From Xanthomonas hyacinthi (GTDB lineage Bacteria; Pseudomonadota; Gammaproteobacteria; Xanthomonadales; Xanthomonadaceae): DNA of 64,000 nucleotides. The stretch is from the NCBI RefSeq assembly GCF_009769165.1, contig NZ_CP043476.1, positions 4,285,001 to 4,349,000 of the forward strand, read 5' to 3'. Of the stretch, positions 12,319 through 20,522 are shown piece by piece. A program made the translations under genes and the position numbers. Within the stretch, counting starts at the first letter, position 1. Each line of letters begins with the position of its first letter. The notes beneath the pieces are model-generated. The model was not told where the DNA came from and made no database searches. It saw nothing but the letters and a program-made list of their open reading frames with translations.

Positions 12319-13444
12319 ATGATCGAACTCAATCCCATCCGCCACCGCATCGCCGATCTGTCCGATCGGGTGCTGTCGCTCCGGGGGTTTCTTTGACTAC
12401 GACGTCAAGAAAGAGCGCCTGGAGGAAGTGACCCGGGAGCTGGAAAACCCCGATATCTGGAACGACCCCGAGCGCGCCCAGAGCCTGGGCCGCGAACGCG
12501 CCAACCTGGAGAAGACCGTCGGCGGCATCGCCAGCGTGCTCGACGGGCTGAACGAGGCGCTGGAGTTCCTTGAACTTGCCGAGAGCGAGGACGACGAGGC
12601 CACCGCGCTGGCGGTGGTCGCCGATGTCGATCGCTTCCAGGCGCACGTGGAGAAGCTGGAATTCCAGCGCATGTTCTCCGGGCAGATGGACGCCAGCAAC
12701 GCCTTCGTCGACATCCAGGCCGGCGCCGGCGGCACCGAGGCGCAGGACTGGGCCGAGATCCTGCTGCGCATGTACCTGCGCTGGTGCGAGTCGCGCGGCT
12801 GGAAGACCGAGCTGATGGAAGTCTCCGGCGGCGAAGTGGCCGGGATCAAGTCGGCCACGCTGCGCGTGGAAGGCGATTTCGCCTACGGCTGGCTGAAGAC
12901 CGAGACCGGCGTGCACCGGCTGGTGCGCAAGTCGCCGTTCGACTCGGACAACCGCCGCCATACCAGCTTCACCTCGGTATTCGTGTCGCCGGAAGTGGAC
13001 GACAACATCGACATCGACATCAACCCGGCCGACCTGCGCACCGATGTCTACCGCTCCTCCGGCGCCGGTGGCCAGCACGTCAACAAGACCGAGTCGGCGG
13101 TGCGCATCACCCACATTCCGACCAACATCGTCGTGGCCTGCCAGACCGGGCGCAGCCAGCACCAGAACCGCGACAACGCGATGAAGATGCTCGCCGCCAA
13201 GCTGTACGAGCTGGAGATCCAGAAGCGCAACGCCGAGCGCGACGCGGTCGAGGCGACCAAGTCGGACATCGGCTGGGGCAGCCAGATCCGCAACTACGTG
13301 CTCGACCAGAGCCGGATCAAGGACCTGCGCACCGGCATCGAGCGCACCGACACGCAGAAGGTGCTCGACGGCGACCTGGACGAATTCGTCGAGGCCAGCC
13401 TCAAGTCCGGCCTGGAAGTCGGCGCCAAACGCAGCGACGCCTGA
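12319..13444 (+). CDS. prfB: Peptide chain release factor 2, with programmed +1 frameshift
   Basis: RF2 recognises UGA and UAA stop codons and triggers peptide release. The gene is in two frames: 25 codons from ATG 12319 to CTT 12391-12393, an in-frame TGA at 12394, then continuation from 12395 in the +1 frame, giving 374 residues. The stop-codon recognition tripeptide SPF is in [10 protein letters not shown] and the catalytic GGQ in [15 protein letters not shown]. Because the frameshift requires slow decoding of UGA, RF2 limits its own synthesis. A frame starting at 12428 alone lacks the N terminus and is not the complete product. The gene sits between rpfD and lysS, as in other Xanthomonas rpf regions. 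Confidence 0.97.
12381..12397 (+). promoter_or_regulatory. RF2 autoregulatory +1 frameshift site
   Basis: The bases CCGGGGGTTTCTTTGAC contain a Shine-Dalgarno-like GGGGG stimulator a few bases before the slip codon CTT, the UGA stop and the following C, the classic arrangement in prfB. The ribosome slips from CTT to TTT and resumes at GAC (12395). Confidence 0.93.
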
Positions 13445-13540
13445 ACCGCCGGCCTTCGCCCGCCGTGGCGGAGACCGGCCACGCGGCGCGGCACCCGCAT
13501 CCGCTGCATCCTCTCCCTTCTTCTCCGCGTACCCATTTCC

Positions 13541-15058
13541 ATGACCGAACAGACTCCCGCGCCGTCCCTTCCCGTCGACGAGAACGGCCTCATCGCCGAG
13601 CGCCGCGCCAAGCTGGGAGCGTTGCGCGCGCAGGGCGTGGCCTATCCGAACGATTTCCGCCGCCACGATTTCGCCGGCGACCTGCAGGCCGAATTCGCCG
13701 ATGCCGAACGCTGGAGCGCCGAGGCGCTGGAGGCCGAAGGCCGCAGCCTGCGCCTGGCCGGGCGTCTGCTGGCCAAGCGGGTGATGGGCAAGGCCAGCTT
13801 CGTGCAGCTGCAGGACGAGTCCGGGCGCATCCAGCTGTTCCTGCAGGCCAATGCGCTGGGCCCGGCCTACGACGCGTTCAAGGGCTGGGACATCGGCGAC
13901 ATCATCGGCGTGGAGGGCGGGCTGACCCGGACCAAGACCGGCGAACTGTCGGTCAGGGCGAGCGCGCTGCGGCTGCTGACCAAGGCGCTGCGTCCGCTGC
14001 CGGACAAGTGGCATGGCCTGGCCGACGTGGAACAGCGCTACCGCCAGCGCTACGTGGACCTGATCGTGTCGCCGGAGGCGCGCGAGGTGTTCGTCAAGCG
14101 CTCCAAGATCATCCGCGCGATGCGCGCTTGGCTGGACGCGCGCCGCTTCCTGGAAGTGGAGACGCCGATGATGCATTACATCCCCGGCGGCGCCACCGCC
14201 AAGCCGTTCACCACCCACCACAACGCGCTGGACCTGGACCTGTATCTGCGCGTGGCGCCGGAGCTGTACCTGAAGCGGCTGGTGGTCGGCGGCCTGGAAC
14301 GGGTCTACGAGATCAACCGCAATTTCCGCAACGAAGGCGTCAGCACCCGGCACAATCCCGAATTCACCATGATGGAGCTGTACGAGGCCTACGCCACGTA
14401 CCACGAGGTGATGGACCTGACCGAGAACGTGATCCGCGACGTGGCCCAGGAAGTGCTCGGCACCCCCCAGGTGCACTGGGACGGCGCCGACATCGACCTG
14501 GCCCCGGCGTTCCGCCGCTGGCGCATGGACGAGGCGGTGCGCCACCACAACCCGCAGATCAGCGCCGCCGACTGCACCGACCGCGACGCGCTGCTGCGCC
14601 ACTGCGCGCGGCTGAAGATCCGCACCAAGCCGTCCTACGGCTGGGGCAAGCTGCTGCTGGAGATCTTCGAGGCGACCGTGGAACACACCCTGATCCAGCC
14701 GACCTTCATCACCGACCACCCGGTCGAAGTGTCGCCGCTGGCCCGTTCCAGCGACACCGAACCCGGCTATACCGACCGCTTCGAGCTGTTCATCAACGGC
14801 AAGGAGATCGCCAACGGCTTCTCCGAGCTCAACGATCCGGAAGACCAGGCCGCCCGCTTCCAGGCCCAGGTGGCGGCGAAGGAGGGCGGCGACGACGAGG
14901 CCATGCACTTCGACGCCGACTACATCCGCGCGCTGGAGGTCGGCCTGCCGCCCACCGGCGGCCTGGGCCTCGGCATCGACCGCCTGGTCATGTTGCTGAC
15001 CGGCAGCAGTTCGATCCGTGATGTGCTGCTGTTCCCGTACATGCGTCCGGAGGCTTAA
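13541..15058 (+). CDS. lysS: Lysyl-tRNA synthetase, class II
   Basis: This 505-residue cytoplasmic enzyme charges tRNA-Lys. An N-terminal OB-fold anticodon-binding domain (about 65-150, [19 protein letters not shown]) is followed by the class II catalytic core. Motif 2 is in [20 protein letters not shown] and motif 3 in [16 protein letters not shown]. Length is normal. The ATG at 13541 gives the Xanthomonas-like N terminus [11 protein letters not shown]. The 96 bases after prfB show no clear terminator, so read-through from prfB is possible. Confidence 0.97.
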   Translation: MTEQTPAPSLPVDENGLIAERRAKLGALRAQGVAYPNDFRRHDFAGDLQAEFADAERWSAEALEAEGRSLRLAGRLLAKRVMGKASFVQLQDESGRIQLFLQANALGPAYDAFKGWDIGDIIGVEGGLTRTKTGELSVRASALRLLTKALRPLPDKWHGLADVEQRYRQRYVDLIVSPEAREVFVKRSKIIRAMRAWLDARRFLEVETPMMHYIPGGATAKPFTTHHNALDLDLYLRVAPELYLKRLVVGGLERVYEINRNFRNEGVSTRHNPEFTMMELYEAYATYHEVMDLTENVIRDVAQEVLGTPQVHWDGADIDLAPAFRRWRMDEAVRHHNPQISAADCTDRDALLRHCARLKIRTKPSYGWGKLLLEIFEATVEHTLIQPTFITDHPVEVSPLARSSDTEPGYTDRFELFINGKEIANGFSELNDPEDQAARFQAQVAAKEGGDDEAMHFDADYIRALEVGLPPTGGLGLGIDRLVMLLTGSSSIRDVLLFPYMRPEA

Positions 15059-15212
15059 TCTAGGCCGGGGCGGCGGTGGCCTTGGCGTTGGGTTCTCGTA
15101 TCGGGCGTCGGCGAGCAAGCGGAAGTGAGGCGGTTGGGCCGGGGCGGCCGGCGCCGGAGCGTTTCCCGTTGTTGTCTCAGCAACCCGATGCCCGTGGGCG
15201 AGAGGATCGCAG

Positions 15213-16355
15213 ATGCAAGATGCCAGCATGAGCCCGTCCGGAGTATCCTCCAGCGGCGACCGCCCAGACCTGGCGGAGGGGGCGGAGAATCGCTTGAACA
15301 TCGTCATCGTCGACGATCAGACGTCCGCGCGCACGATGCTGCGCCACGTGATCGAGGATATCGCCCCGGAACTCACCGTGCGCGACTTCGGCGACTCGCA
15401 GGCCGCACTGGCCTGGTGCGAGGCCGGCAAGGTCGACCTGTTGCTGCTCGACTACCGCATGCCCGGCATGGACGGGCTGGAGTTCGCGCGGCGGCTGCGG
15501 CGCCTGCCCAAGCACCGCGACATTCCGATCATCCTGATCACCGTGGTCGGCGACGAGCCGATCCGCCAGGCCGCGCTGGAAGCCGGCGTCATCGACTTCC
15601 TGGTCAAGCCGATCCGCCCGCGCGAATTGCGCGCGCGCTGCCACAACCTGCTGCAGCTGCGGCTGCAGAGCGAGAACATCAAGCAGCGCGCGATGTCGCT
15701 GGAGCAGCGCCTGCTGGCGAGCATGCGCGAGGTCGAGGAACGCGAGCGCGAGACCCTGTCGCGGCTGGCGCGGGCGATCGAGTACCGCGACGCCGGGACC
15801 AGCGCCTATCTGGAACGGATGGCGCACGTGGCCGGCCTGATCGCCGAGCAGCTGGGCCTGTCCGAGGACGAGGTGCGGGTCATCGAGATGGCCGCGAGCC
15901 TGCACGACATGGGCAAGATCGCCATTCCCGATGCGGTGCTGCTCAAGCCCGGCAAGCTGAACGAAGAGGAGATGGCGGTGATGCGCATGCACCCGCGCAT
16001 CGGCTACGAACTGCTCAGCGGCAGCCAGAACCGCTTCATCCAGGTCGGCGCGCTGATCGCGCTGCGCCACCATGAGCGTTACGATGGCAGCGGTTACCCC
16101 GACGGACTGGTCGGCGAAGCGATCCCGCTGGAGGCGCGGATCGTGGCGGTCGCCGACGTTTTCGACGCGCTGATTTCGCCACGTCCCTACAAGGAAGCCT
16201 GGACCATGGATGCGACCCTCGCCTATCTCTACGCGCAACGCGGCCGCCTGTTCGACCCGCGCTGCGTGGACGCGCTGTTCCGTGGCTGCGAGCAGTTGTA
16301 CATGATCTGCGAGAAGTTTTCGACGGCCACGGTCCGGCCGGGGGTCGCGCTGTGA
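15213..16355 (+). CDS. rpfG: RpfG, response regulator with HD-GYP c-di-GMP phosphodiesterase domain
   Basis: RpfG is the output of DSF signalling. When phosphorylated by the RpfC pathway it degrades cyclic di-GMP, raising virulence-factor expression and dispersal in Xanthomonas. The 380-residue protein has a receiver domain (about 28-150) with the acidic pocket VDD near 33-35, phospho-acceptor Asp80 in LLLDYRMPGMDG, and a Lys in VKPIRP. The HD-GYP domain (about 180-370) keeps the HD pair in SLHDMGKIAIPD and the GYP signature in ERYDGSGYPDGL. The last four bases overlap the rpfC start, so the pair is co-translated; X. campestris has rpfH between them and this genome does not. Confidence 0.97.
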   Translation: MQDASMSPSGVSSSGDRPDLAEGAENRLNIVIVDDQTSARTMLRHVIEDIAPELTVRDFGDSQAALAWCEAGKVDLLLLDYRMPGMDGLEFARRLRRLPKHRDIPIILITVVGDEPIRQAALEAGVIDFLVKPIRPRELRARCHNLLQLRLQSENIKQRAMSLEQRLLASMREVEERERETLSRLARAIEYRDAGTSAYLERMAHVAGLIAEQLGLSEDEVRVIEMAASLHDMGKIAIPDAVLLKPGKLNEEEMAVMRMHPRIGYELLSGSQNRFIQVGALIALRHHERYDGSGYPDGLVGEAIPLEARIVAVADVFDALISPRPYKEAWTMDATLAYLYAQRGRLFDPRCVDALFRGCEQLYMICEKFSTATVRPGVAL

Positions 16356-18511
16356 AACGGCGCCTGGAATGGATCAGGACCCGCTTGCGACAGCGCACGG
16401 ACACCGAACACGGGCAGACGCTGATCCGGGTCGGCATCTTCCTGGGCGTCATCGTCTGCATGACGATCGCGGAGAAGCTGGGTCGGCTCGCGCCCGACGT
16501 GTACCTGACGTCGGTGCTGATGAGCGGCGTCGGCGTCGTTGTCGGCCTGGCGCTGTTCGCCGCCATTCTGGCGCGGCCAGGGAAGTCGAACGTTCGGCGC
16601 GTCATCGGCATGGTGACCGACTATGGCCTGATGACGGTGGCGATGATCCTGCAGGGAGAACCGCTGGCCTGGCTTTACGTCATCATCATGTGGGTTACGG
16701 TCGGCAATGGCCTGCGCTACGGGAACCGCTATCTGATCGGCGCCGTGGTTTCCGCCTGCATCAGTTTCGGCTGCGTGGTCCTGCTCAATGGCTACTGGCG
16801 CGTGAACGTCACGCTCAGCGCCGGGCTCTGGGCCGGTCTGGTCGCCATTCCGATGTATCTGTTGGGGTTGCTGCGGCAGTTGACCCAGGCGACCGCGGAG
16901 GCGCGGCGCGCCAGCGAAGCCAAGAGCCGATTCCTTGCCAACATGAGCCATGAGTTCCGGACCCCGTTGAACGGGTTGTCCGGCATGACCGAAGTCCTGG
17001 CCACCACCAAGCTGGACGCGGAACAGCGCGAGTGCGTGGGCACCATCCAGGCGTCCGCGCGCAGTCTGCTGTCCCTGGTGGAAGAGGTGCTGGATATTTC
17101 CGCCATCGAGGCGGGCAAGATCCACACCGAGAAACACGATTTCTCGTTGCGCGAGACGTTGGCGCAGATCGGCTTGATCCTGCAGCCGCAGGCGCGCGCC
17201 AAGGCGCTCGGCTACCACCTGGAGGTCGCGGCCGATGTGCCCGATCATGTGCGTGGCGACGCGGGGCACCTGCGGCAGATCCTGTTGAACCTGGCTGGCA
17301 ACGCGATCAAGTTCACCAACATGGGGCGGGTGGATATCCGCGTCCGGATACAGCGCAACGAATCCGGCGAGCCGTTCCGGTTGAGTTTCGACATTGTCGA
17401 TACGGGGATCGGCGTGCCGCCGGCCATGCGCCCACGCCTGTTCGAGGCTTTTGAGCAGGCGGACGCGGGCCTGTCCCGGCGCTATGAAGGAACCGGCCTG
17501 GGGACCACGATCGCCAAGGGCCTGGTCGAAGCGATGGGCGGCAGCATCGGCTACCAGGAGAGTCCTCCGCAGGGCAGCCGCTTCTGGTTCGAGCTGCCGT
17601 TCGAGGCCGCCGCCGCCGCGCCGCTCTCCACCGCCGCTCCGAACGTCGCAAGCGAAGAAGAGCTGTCGCCGAGCGGCAACATCATCGCATTCACGGATCC
17701 GTTCCTGCGCCATCGCGCACGGGTACGCAGTATGCGTATCCTGGTTGCCGACGATCATGCGGCGAACCGCATGGTGCTGCAGCGCCTGCTGCAGAAGGCC
17801 GGCCATCGCGCGATCTGTCTCGGTGGTGCGGAAGCGGTGCTCGATGCGCTTGCCGAGACCGACTTCGATGCCATCATCGTCGATCTGCACATGCCGGGGA
17901 TGAGCGGCCTGGACATGCTCAAGCAGTTGCGGATCATGCAGGCCGGCCGCTCGCGCACGCCGGTCGTGGTGCTCAGCGCGGACGTCACGCCGGAATCGAT
18001 TCACCGCTGCGAACAGGCCGGCGCTCACACGTTCCTGGCCAAGCCGGTGGTGGCCTCGCGGCTGCTGGACACGCTGACGGATATCGCCACGGACGGCAGG
18101 CTGCGCCCACCCGAACCCCAATCGCGGCTTGCCACGGAGGGCGTCCTGGATTCGTCCGTACTCGACGAGCTGGCCGGCCTGGGCATGGGCGATGGATTCG
18201 AGCGGGAATTCATTTCCCAATGCCTCAACGATGCCGACGGCTGCCTGGGCGGGATGCAGGTGGCGGGCGAGTCCGAGAATTGGGAACGGTTGCGCGAACA
18301 TGCGCACGCGGTGAAGGGCGTGGCGAGCAACCTGGGACTGGTGAAGATGGCCAGCCTTGGCGGCGAACTGATGCGCATGGCGGACTGGCAGATGCGCAGC
18401 GAGTGGCGGCAACGCCTTGCGACGCTCAATGCAAGCTTGACCGAGGGCAGGGAGGTGCTGGACCAGCGGGGGCTGCAAAGCAGCAAGCAGGACGGCAACG
18501 AGCTACGCTGA
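16352..18511 (+). CDS. rpfC: RpfC, hybrid sensor kinase for the DSF quorum signal
   Basis: RpfC senses the diffusible signal factor and relays phosphate to RpfG; unphosphorylated RpfC is also known to bind and restrain RpfF. The 719-residue protein starts at GTG overlapping rpfG. About five membrane segments lie in residues 24-174. The histidine kinase region has His200 in ANMSHEFRTPLNG and the ATP-binding boxes GNAIKFTN, DTGIGV and GTGLGTTIAKG. A receiver domain (about 460-580) carries the Asp in IIVDLHMPGMSG, and a C-terminal HPt domain has the phospho-His in HAHAVKGVASNLG. All phosphorelay residues are present, so the system looks functional. It converges with rpfF across 50 bases. Confidence 0.97.
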   Translation: MKRRLEWIRTRLRQRTDTEHGQTLIRVGIFLGVIVCMTIAEKLGRLAPDVYLTSVLMSGVGVVVGLALFAAILARPGKSNVRRVIGMVTDYGLMTVAMILQGEPLAWLYVIIMWVTVGNGLRYGNRYLIGAVVSACISFGCVVLLNGYWRVNVTLSAGLWAGLVAIPMYLLGLLRQLTQATAEARRASEAKSRFLANMSHEFRTPLNGLSGMTEVLATTKLDAEQRECVGTIQASARSLLSLVEEVLDISAIEAGKIHTEKHDFSLRETLAQIGLILQPQARAKALGYHLEVAADVPDHVRGDAGHLRQILLNLAGNAIKFTNMGRVDIRVRIQRNESGEPFRLSFDIVDTGIGVPPAMRPRLFEAFEQADAGLSRRYEGTGLGTTIAKGLVEAMGGSIGYQESPPQGSRFWFELPFEAAAAAPLSTAAPNVASEEELSPSGNIIAFTDPFLRHRARVRSMRILVADDHAANRMVLQRLLQKAGHRAICLGGAEAVLDALAETDFDAIIVDLHMPGMSGLDMLKQLRIMQAGRSRTPVVVLSADVTPESIHRCEQAGAHTFLAKPVVASRLLDTLTDIATDGRLRPPEPQSRLATEGVLDSSVLDELAGLGMGDGFEREFISQCLNDADGCLGGMQVAGESENWERLREHAHAVKGVASNLGLVKMASLGGELMRMADWQMRSEWRQRLATLNASLTEGREVLDQRGLQSSKQDGNELR

Positions 18512-18514
18512 GGG

Positions 18515-18536
18515 AAAGCCCGGCATTCGGCCGGGC
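18515..18536 (-). terminator. Hairpin between rpfC and rpfF, possible terminator for rpfF
   Basis: GCCCGGC (18518-18524) pairs perfectly with GCCGGGC (18530-18536) around a five-base loop. Read on the minus strand the hairpin is followed by TTTCC, a short U-run, so it could end rpfF transcripts arriving from the right. It is weaker as a terminator for rpfC. Confidence 0.45.
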
Positions 18537-18561
18537 CGGGCCCCCCTCCGGTCTGAGTCTT

Positions 18562-19437
18562 CTATGCGAGCGCGGCGACGTTCTGCGCGCGCCGCGTCTG
18601 GGCCCGCACCAATCGGTCCATCATGCGTAGCGACTTGTCGTCGAGCGCAAGCGCCGTGTCCACCCAGACCTCGGTGATTGCCATCAGTTCCTGCAATGGC
18701 ACTTGTTGCGAGATGCGGCGCGCTGCGTTCATCGCGAGATAGGACAGCTTGCTGCGCCGCTGGGTGCGGATCAGCTCCTCGACCGCCGCCTTTCCCTCCC
18801 CCTTGGGCACCAGGATGTCGACCACCCCGAGTGCGTGCATCTGCTCGCTGCTGTAGACCGTTCCTTCCAGAATGATCTTCTCCGCCAATTGCGGCGATAC
18901 GCGCTGGCACAGGAAGGAATAGGCGCCCATGCCTGGAAACAGCCCAAACAGTACCTCCGGCAAGCCCATGCCGACGCCTTCCTCCGCCACGATGGTGTGG
19001 CATGCCAGCGCCATCTCCAGGCCGCCGCCCAGGGCGTCGCCCTGCAGCAACGCGATGGTCCGTACTTCGCCGCCGAGGCCGGTATGCAGGGTATGCACAC
19101 CTTCCACGCAACGCTTGGCGTAGGCGAGCAGGCTGTCCCTGTCCCGCAAGCGGATGAGCTGGGTAAACAGTTCCAGGTCTCCGCCAAGGTTGAACACGTT
19201 CGCATCCGAGGCCAATACGAAGTGCCGCAGTTGCCCGCGCTGTAGCGCATTGCCGCCGCTCAGGGTGATGGCATCGGTCAAGCTCCACATGTCGTCGAGC
19301 AGATCGTCCCTGAAGCACGGGCGGGAGCCATTGGCCGCATCGTTGTGCATGAACATCCAATACGCGTTGCCATCGGCGCTCGACTCGACGCGGATGGTGG
19401 GGAAGCTGGGGTTGAAGAAGCGTTTGTCAACGTTCAT
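18562..19437 (-). CDS. rpfF: RpfF, DSF synthase (crotonase-fold)
   Basis: RpfF makes the quorum signal DSF (cis-11-methyl-2-dodecenoic acid and relatives) from acyl carrier protein-bound 3-hydroxy fatty acids by dehydration and thioester cleavage. The 291-residue protein has the enoyl-CoA hydratase/crotonase fold. The two catalytic glutamates known from X. campestris RpfF fall at exactly Glu141 (DALGGGLEMALA) and Glu161 (GMGLPEVLFGLFPG). The start ATG at 19437 follows a ribosome site GAGGAA. In X. campestris rpfB lies directly upstream in the same direction; here an insertion sequence separates them, so rpfF must use its own promoter or one from the element. Confidence 0.97.
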   Translation of the reverse strand: MNVDKRFFNPSFPTIRVESSADGNAYWMFMHNDAANGSRPCFRDDLLDDMWSLTDAITLSGGNALQRGQLRHFVLASDANVFNLGGDLELFTQLIRLRDRDSLLAYAKRCVEGVHTLHTGLGGEVRTIALLQGDALGGGLEMALACHTIVAEEGVGMGLPEVLFGLFPGMGAYSFLCQRVSPQLAEKIILEGTVYSSEQMHALGVVDILVPKGEGKAAVEELIRTQRRSKLSYLAMNAARRISQQVPLQELMAITEVWVDTALALDDKSLRMMDRLVRAQTRRAQNVAALA

Positions 19438-19537
19438 GGGATTTCCTCGGTGTTTTGGTTGGCAGCGAAACGGCGTGCGCAGCGCCGGGAGGCGGCGTGC
19501 GAGCCGATGCTACACCTACGTAAACAGAGGGCTGATG

Positions 19538-19595
19538 GCGCCGCAGACGCGGAAATTCGCGTCTGTGCGGCGCGCGTGGCTGGCTGGAGCCACGC
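19538..19595. repeat. Two adjacent hairpins in the rpfF upstream region
   Basis: The first hairpin has the core GACGCG-GAAATT-CGCGTC, extended by GCGCCGC on the left and GCGGCGC on the right with a two-base bulge (19538-19573). The second is GCGTGGCT-GGCTGG-AGCCACGC (19574-19595). They lie 100-160 bases upstream of the rpfF start and have no U-run on either strand, so they are not standard terminators. They could be leader structures or remains of a dispersed repeat. The rest of 19441-19685 holds no gene. Confidence 0.6.
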
Positions 19596-19685
19596 GTCTT
19601 GGCGGCAGGGCCGCGAAGTCGAGGGGGCAGTGTGTTGCCTCCGCCCGCCGCGCGGTGTGGACCCGGAGTTCACGCCAACGGCGGT

Positions 19686-20522
19686 CTAGGGCGTGTCATC
19701 AATTAAGCAGGATGACAGAGGCGATCCAGTAAATCGCGCCGAGGAAGTTGCCGGCGGTCTTGTCGTATCGGGTGGCAATGGCCCGGTACTGCTTGAGTTT
19801 GGCAAAGAAGTTCTCGATCAGGTGTCGATCCTTGTACAGCACCCGGTCGTAGTCGCGCTGCACTTTGCGCGTTGGATGGGAGGGGATGACAATCTGCGTC
19901 CCCTGCCGCTGCATCGGCTCGATGACACGTGCCCTGGCATCGTAGGCGCGGTCAGCGAGCAGGGCGCCGACCGACAGTTGCGGCAGCAACGCATCTGCAC
20001 CTTCCAGATCCGACGCCTGGCCTGCGGTCAGATGAAACGCCACCGGATTGCCCAGTGCATCGACCACGGCGTGGATCTTGCTGCTTAGCCCGCCTCGGCT
20101 GCGTCCGATGGCCTGCGGCGCCCCCCTTTTGCCCCGGCGCTGTGCTGATGCGCCCGGACGATGGTGCTGTCGATCATCGCGTACTCATTGTCCGCCTCCT
20201 CTGACAGGGCGTGGAACACGCGTTGCCAGACGCCGGACCGGCTCCAGCGGCTATGCCGCAGGTGGATCACGCGGAAGTCGCCGAAGCGCTCAGGCAGATC
20301 CCGCCAGGGGATGCCGGCTCGGTAGCGGTAGAGCACGGCTTCGACAAACAGCCGGTTGTCCTTGGCGGTCACACCCACATGGCCGGCTCGGCCGGGGAGC
20401 AGGTCACGGATGCGATCCCACTGATCGTCTCGCAGGGCGTAGCGGCGTGCCATTGCAGGGGTGTGCAGGAAAGAAAGGGGCAACAAGCATCGCCTATCCG
20501 AACAATTGATGACAATCCCTAG
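19686..20522 (-). mobile_element. IS5-type insertion sequence with CTAG target duplication, between rpfF and rpfB
   Basis: The element spans 19690-20518 (829 bases). It is bounded by a CTAG direct repeat at 19686-19689 and 20519-20522. The ends are imperfect inverted repeats: GGCGTGTCATCAATTA at the left and GGATTGTCATCAATTG read inward from the right match at 13 of 16 positions. It carries one transposase split over two frames, as in the IS427-like branch of IS5. The right CTAG contains the rpfB stop codon TAG. Joining the flanks shows that the uninterrupted sequence also read through to TAG at this point, so rpfB protein is unchanged. The near-intact ends suggest a fairly recent insertion. 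Confidence 0.9.
19699..20453 (-). CDS. IS5-family transposase made by -1 frameshifting (orfA 20085-20453, orfB in 19699-20120)
   Basis: The first frame starts MARRYALRDDQWDRI at 20453 and has 122 codons ending at 20085. It includes the DNA-binding half and the first catalytic Asp (AMIDSTIVRAHQHSAG). The second frame has the second Asp (LLADRAYDARAR) and the IS4/IS5 signature Y-x2-R-x3-E-x6-K in YKDRHLIENFFAKLK. A run AAAAGGGGGG on the coding strand (20130-20121) is a classic slippery site. A -1 slip there joins KGG to APQAIGRSRGGLSSKIH, giving one 251-residue DDE transposase. All three catalytic acids are present, so the enzyme may be active. Confidence 0.88.
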
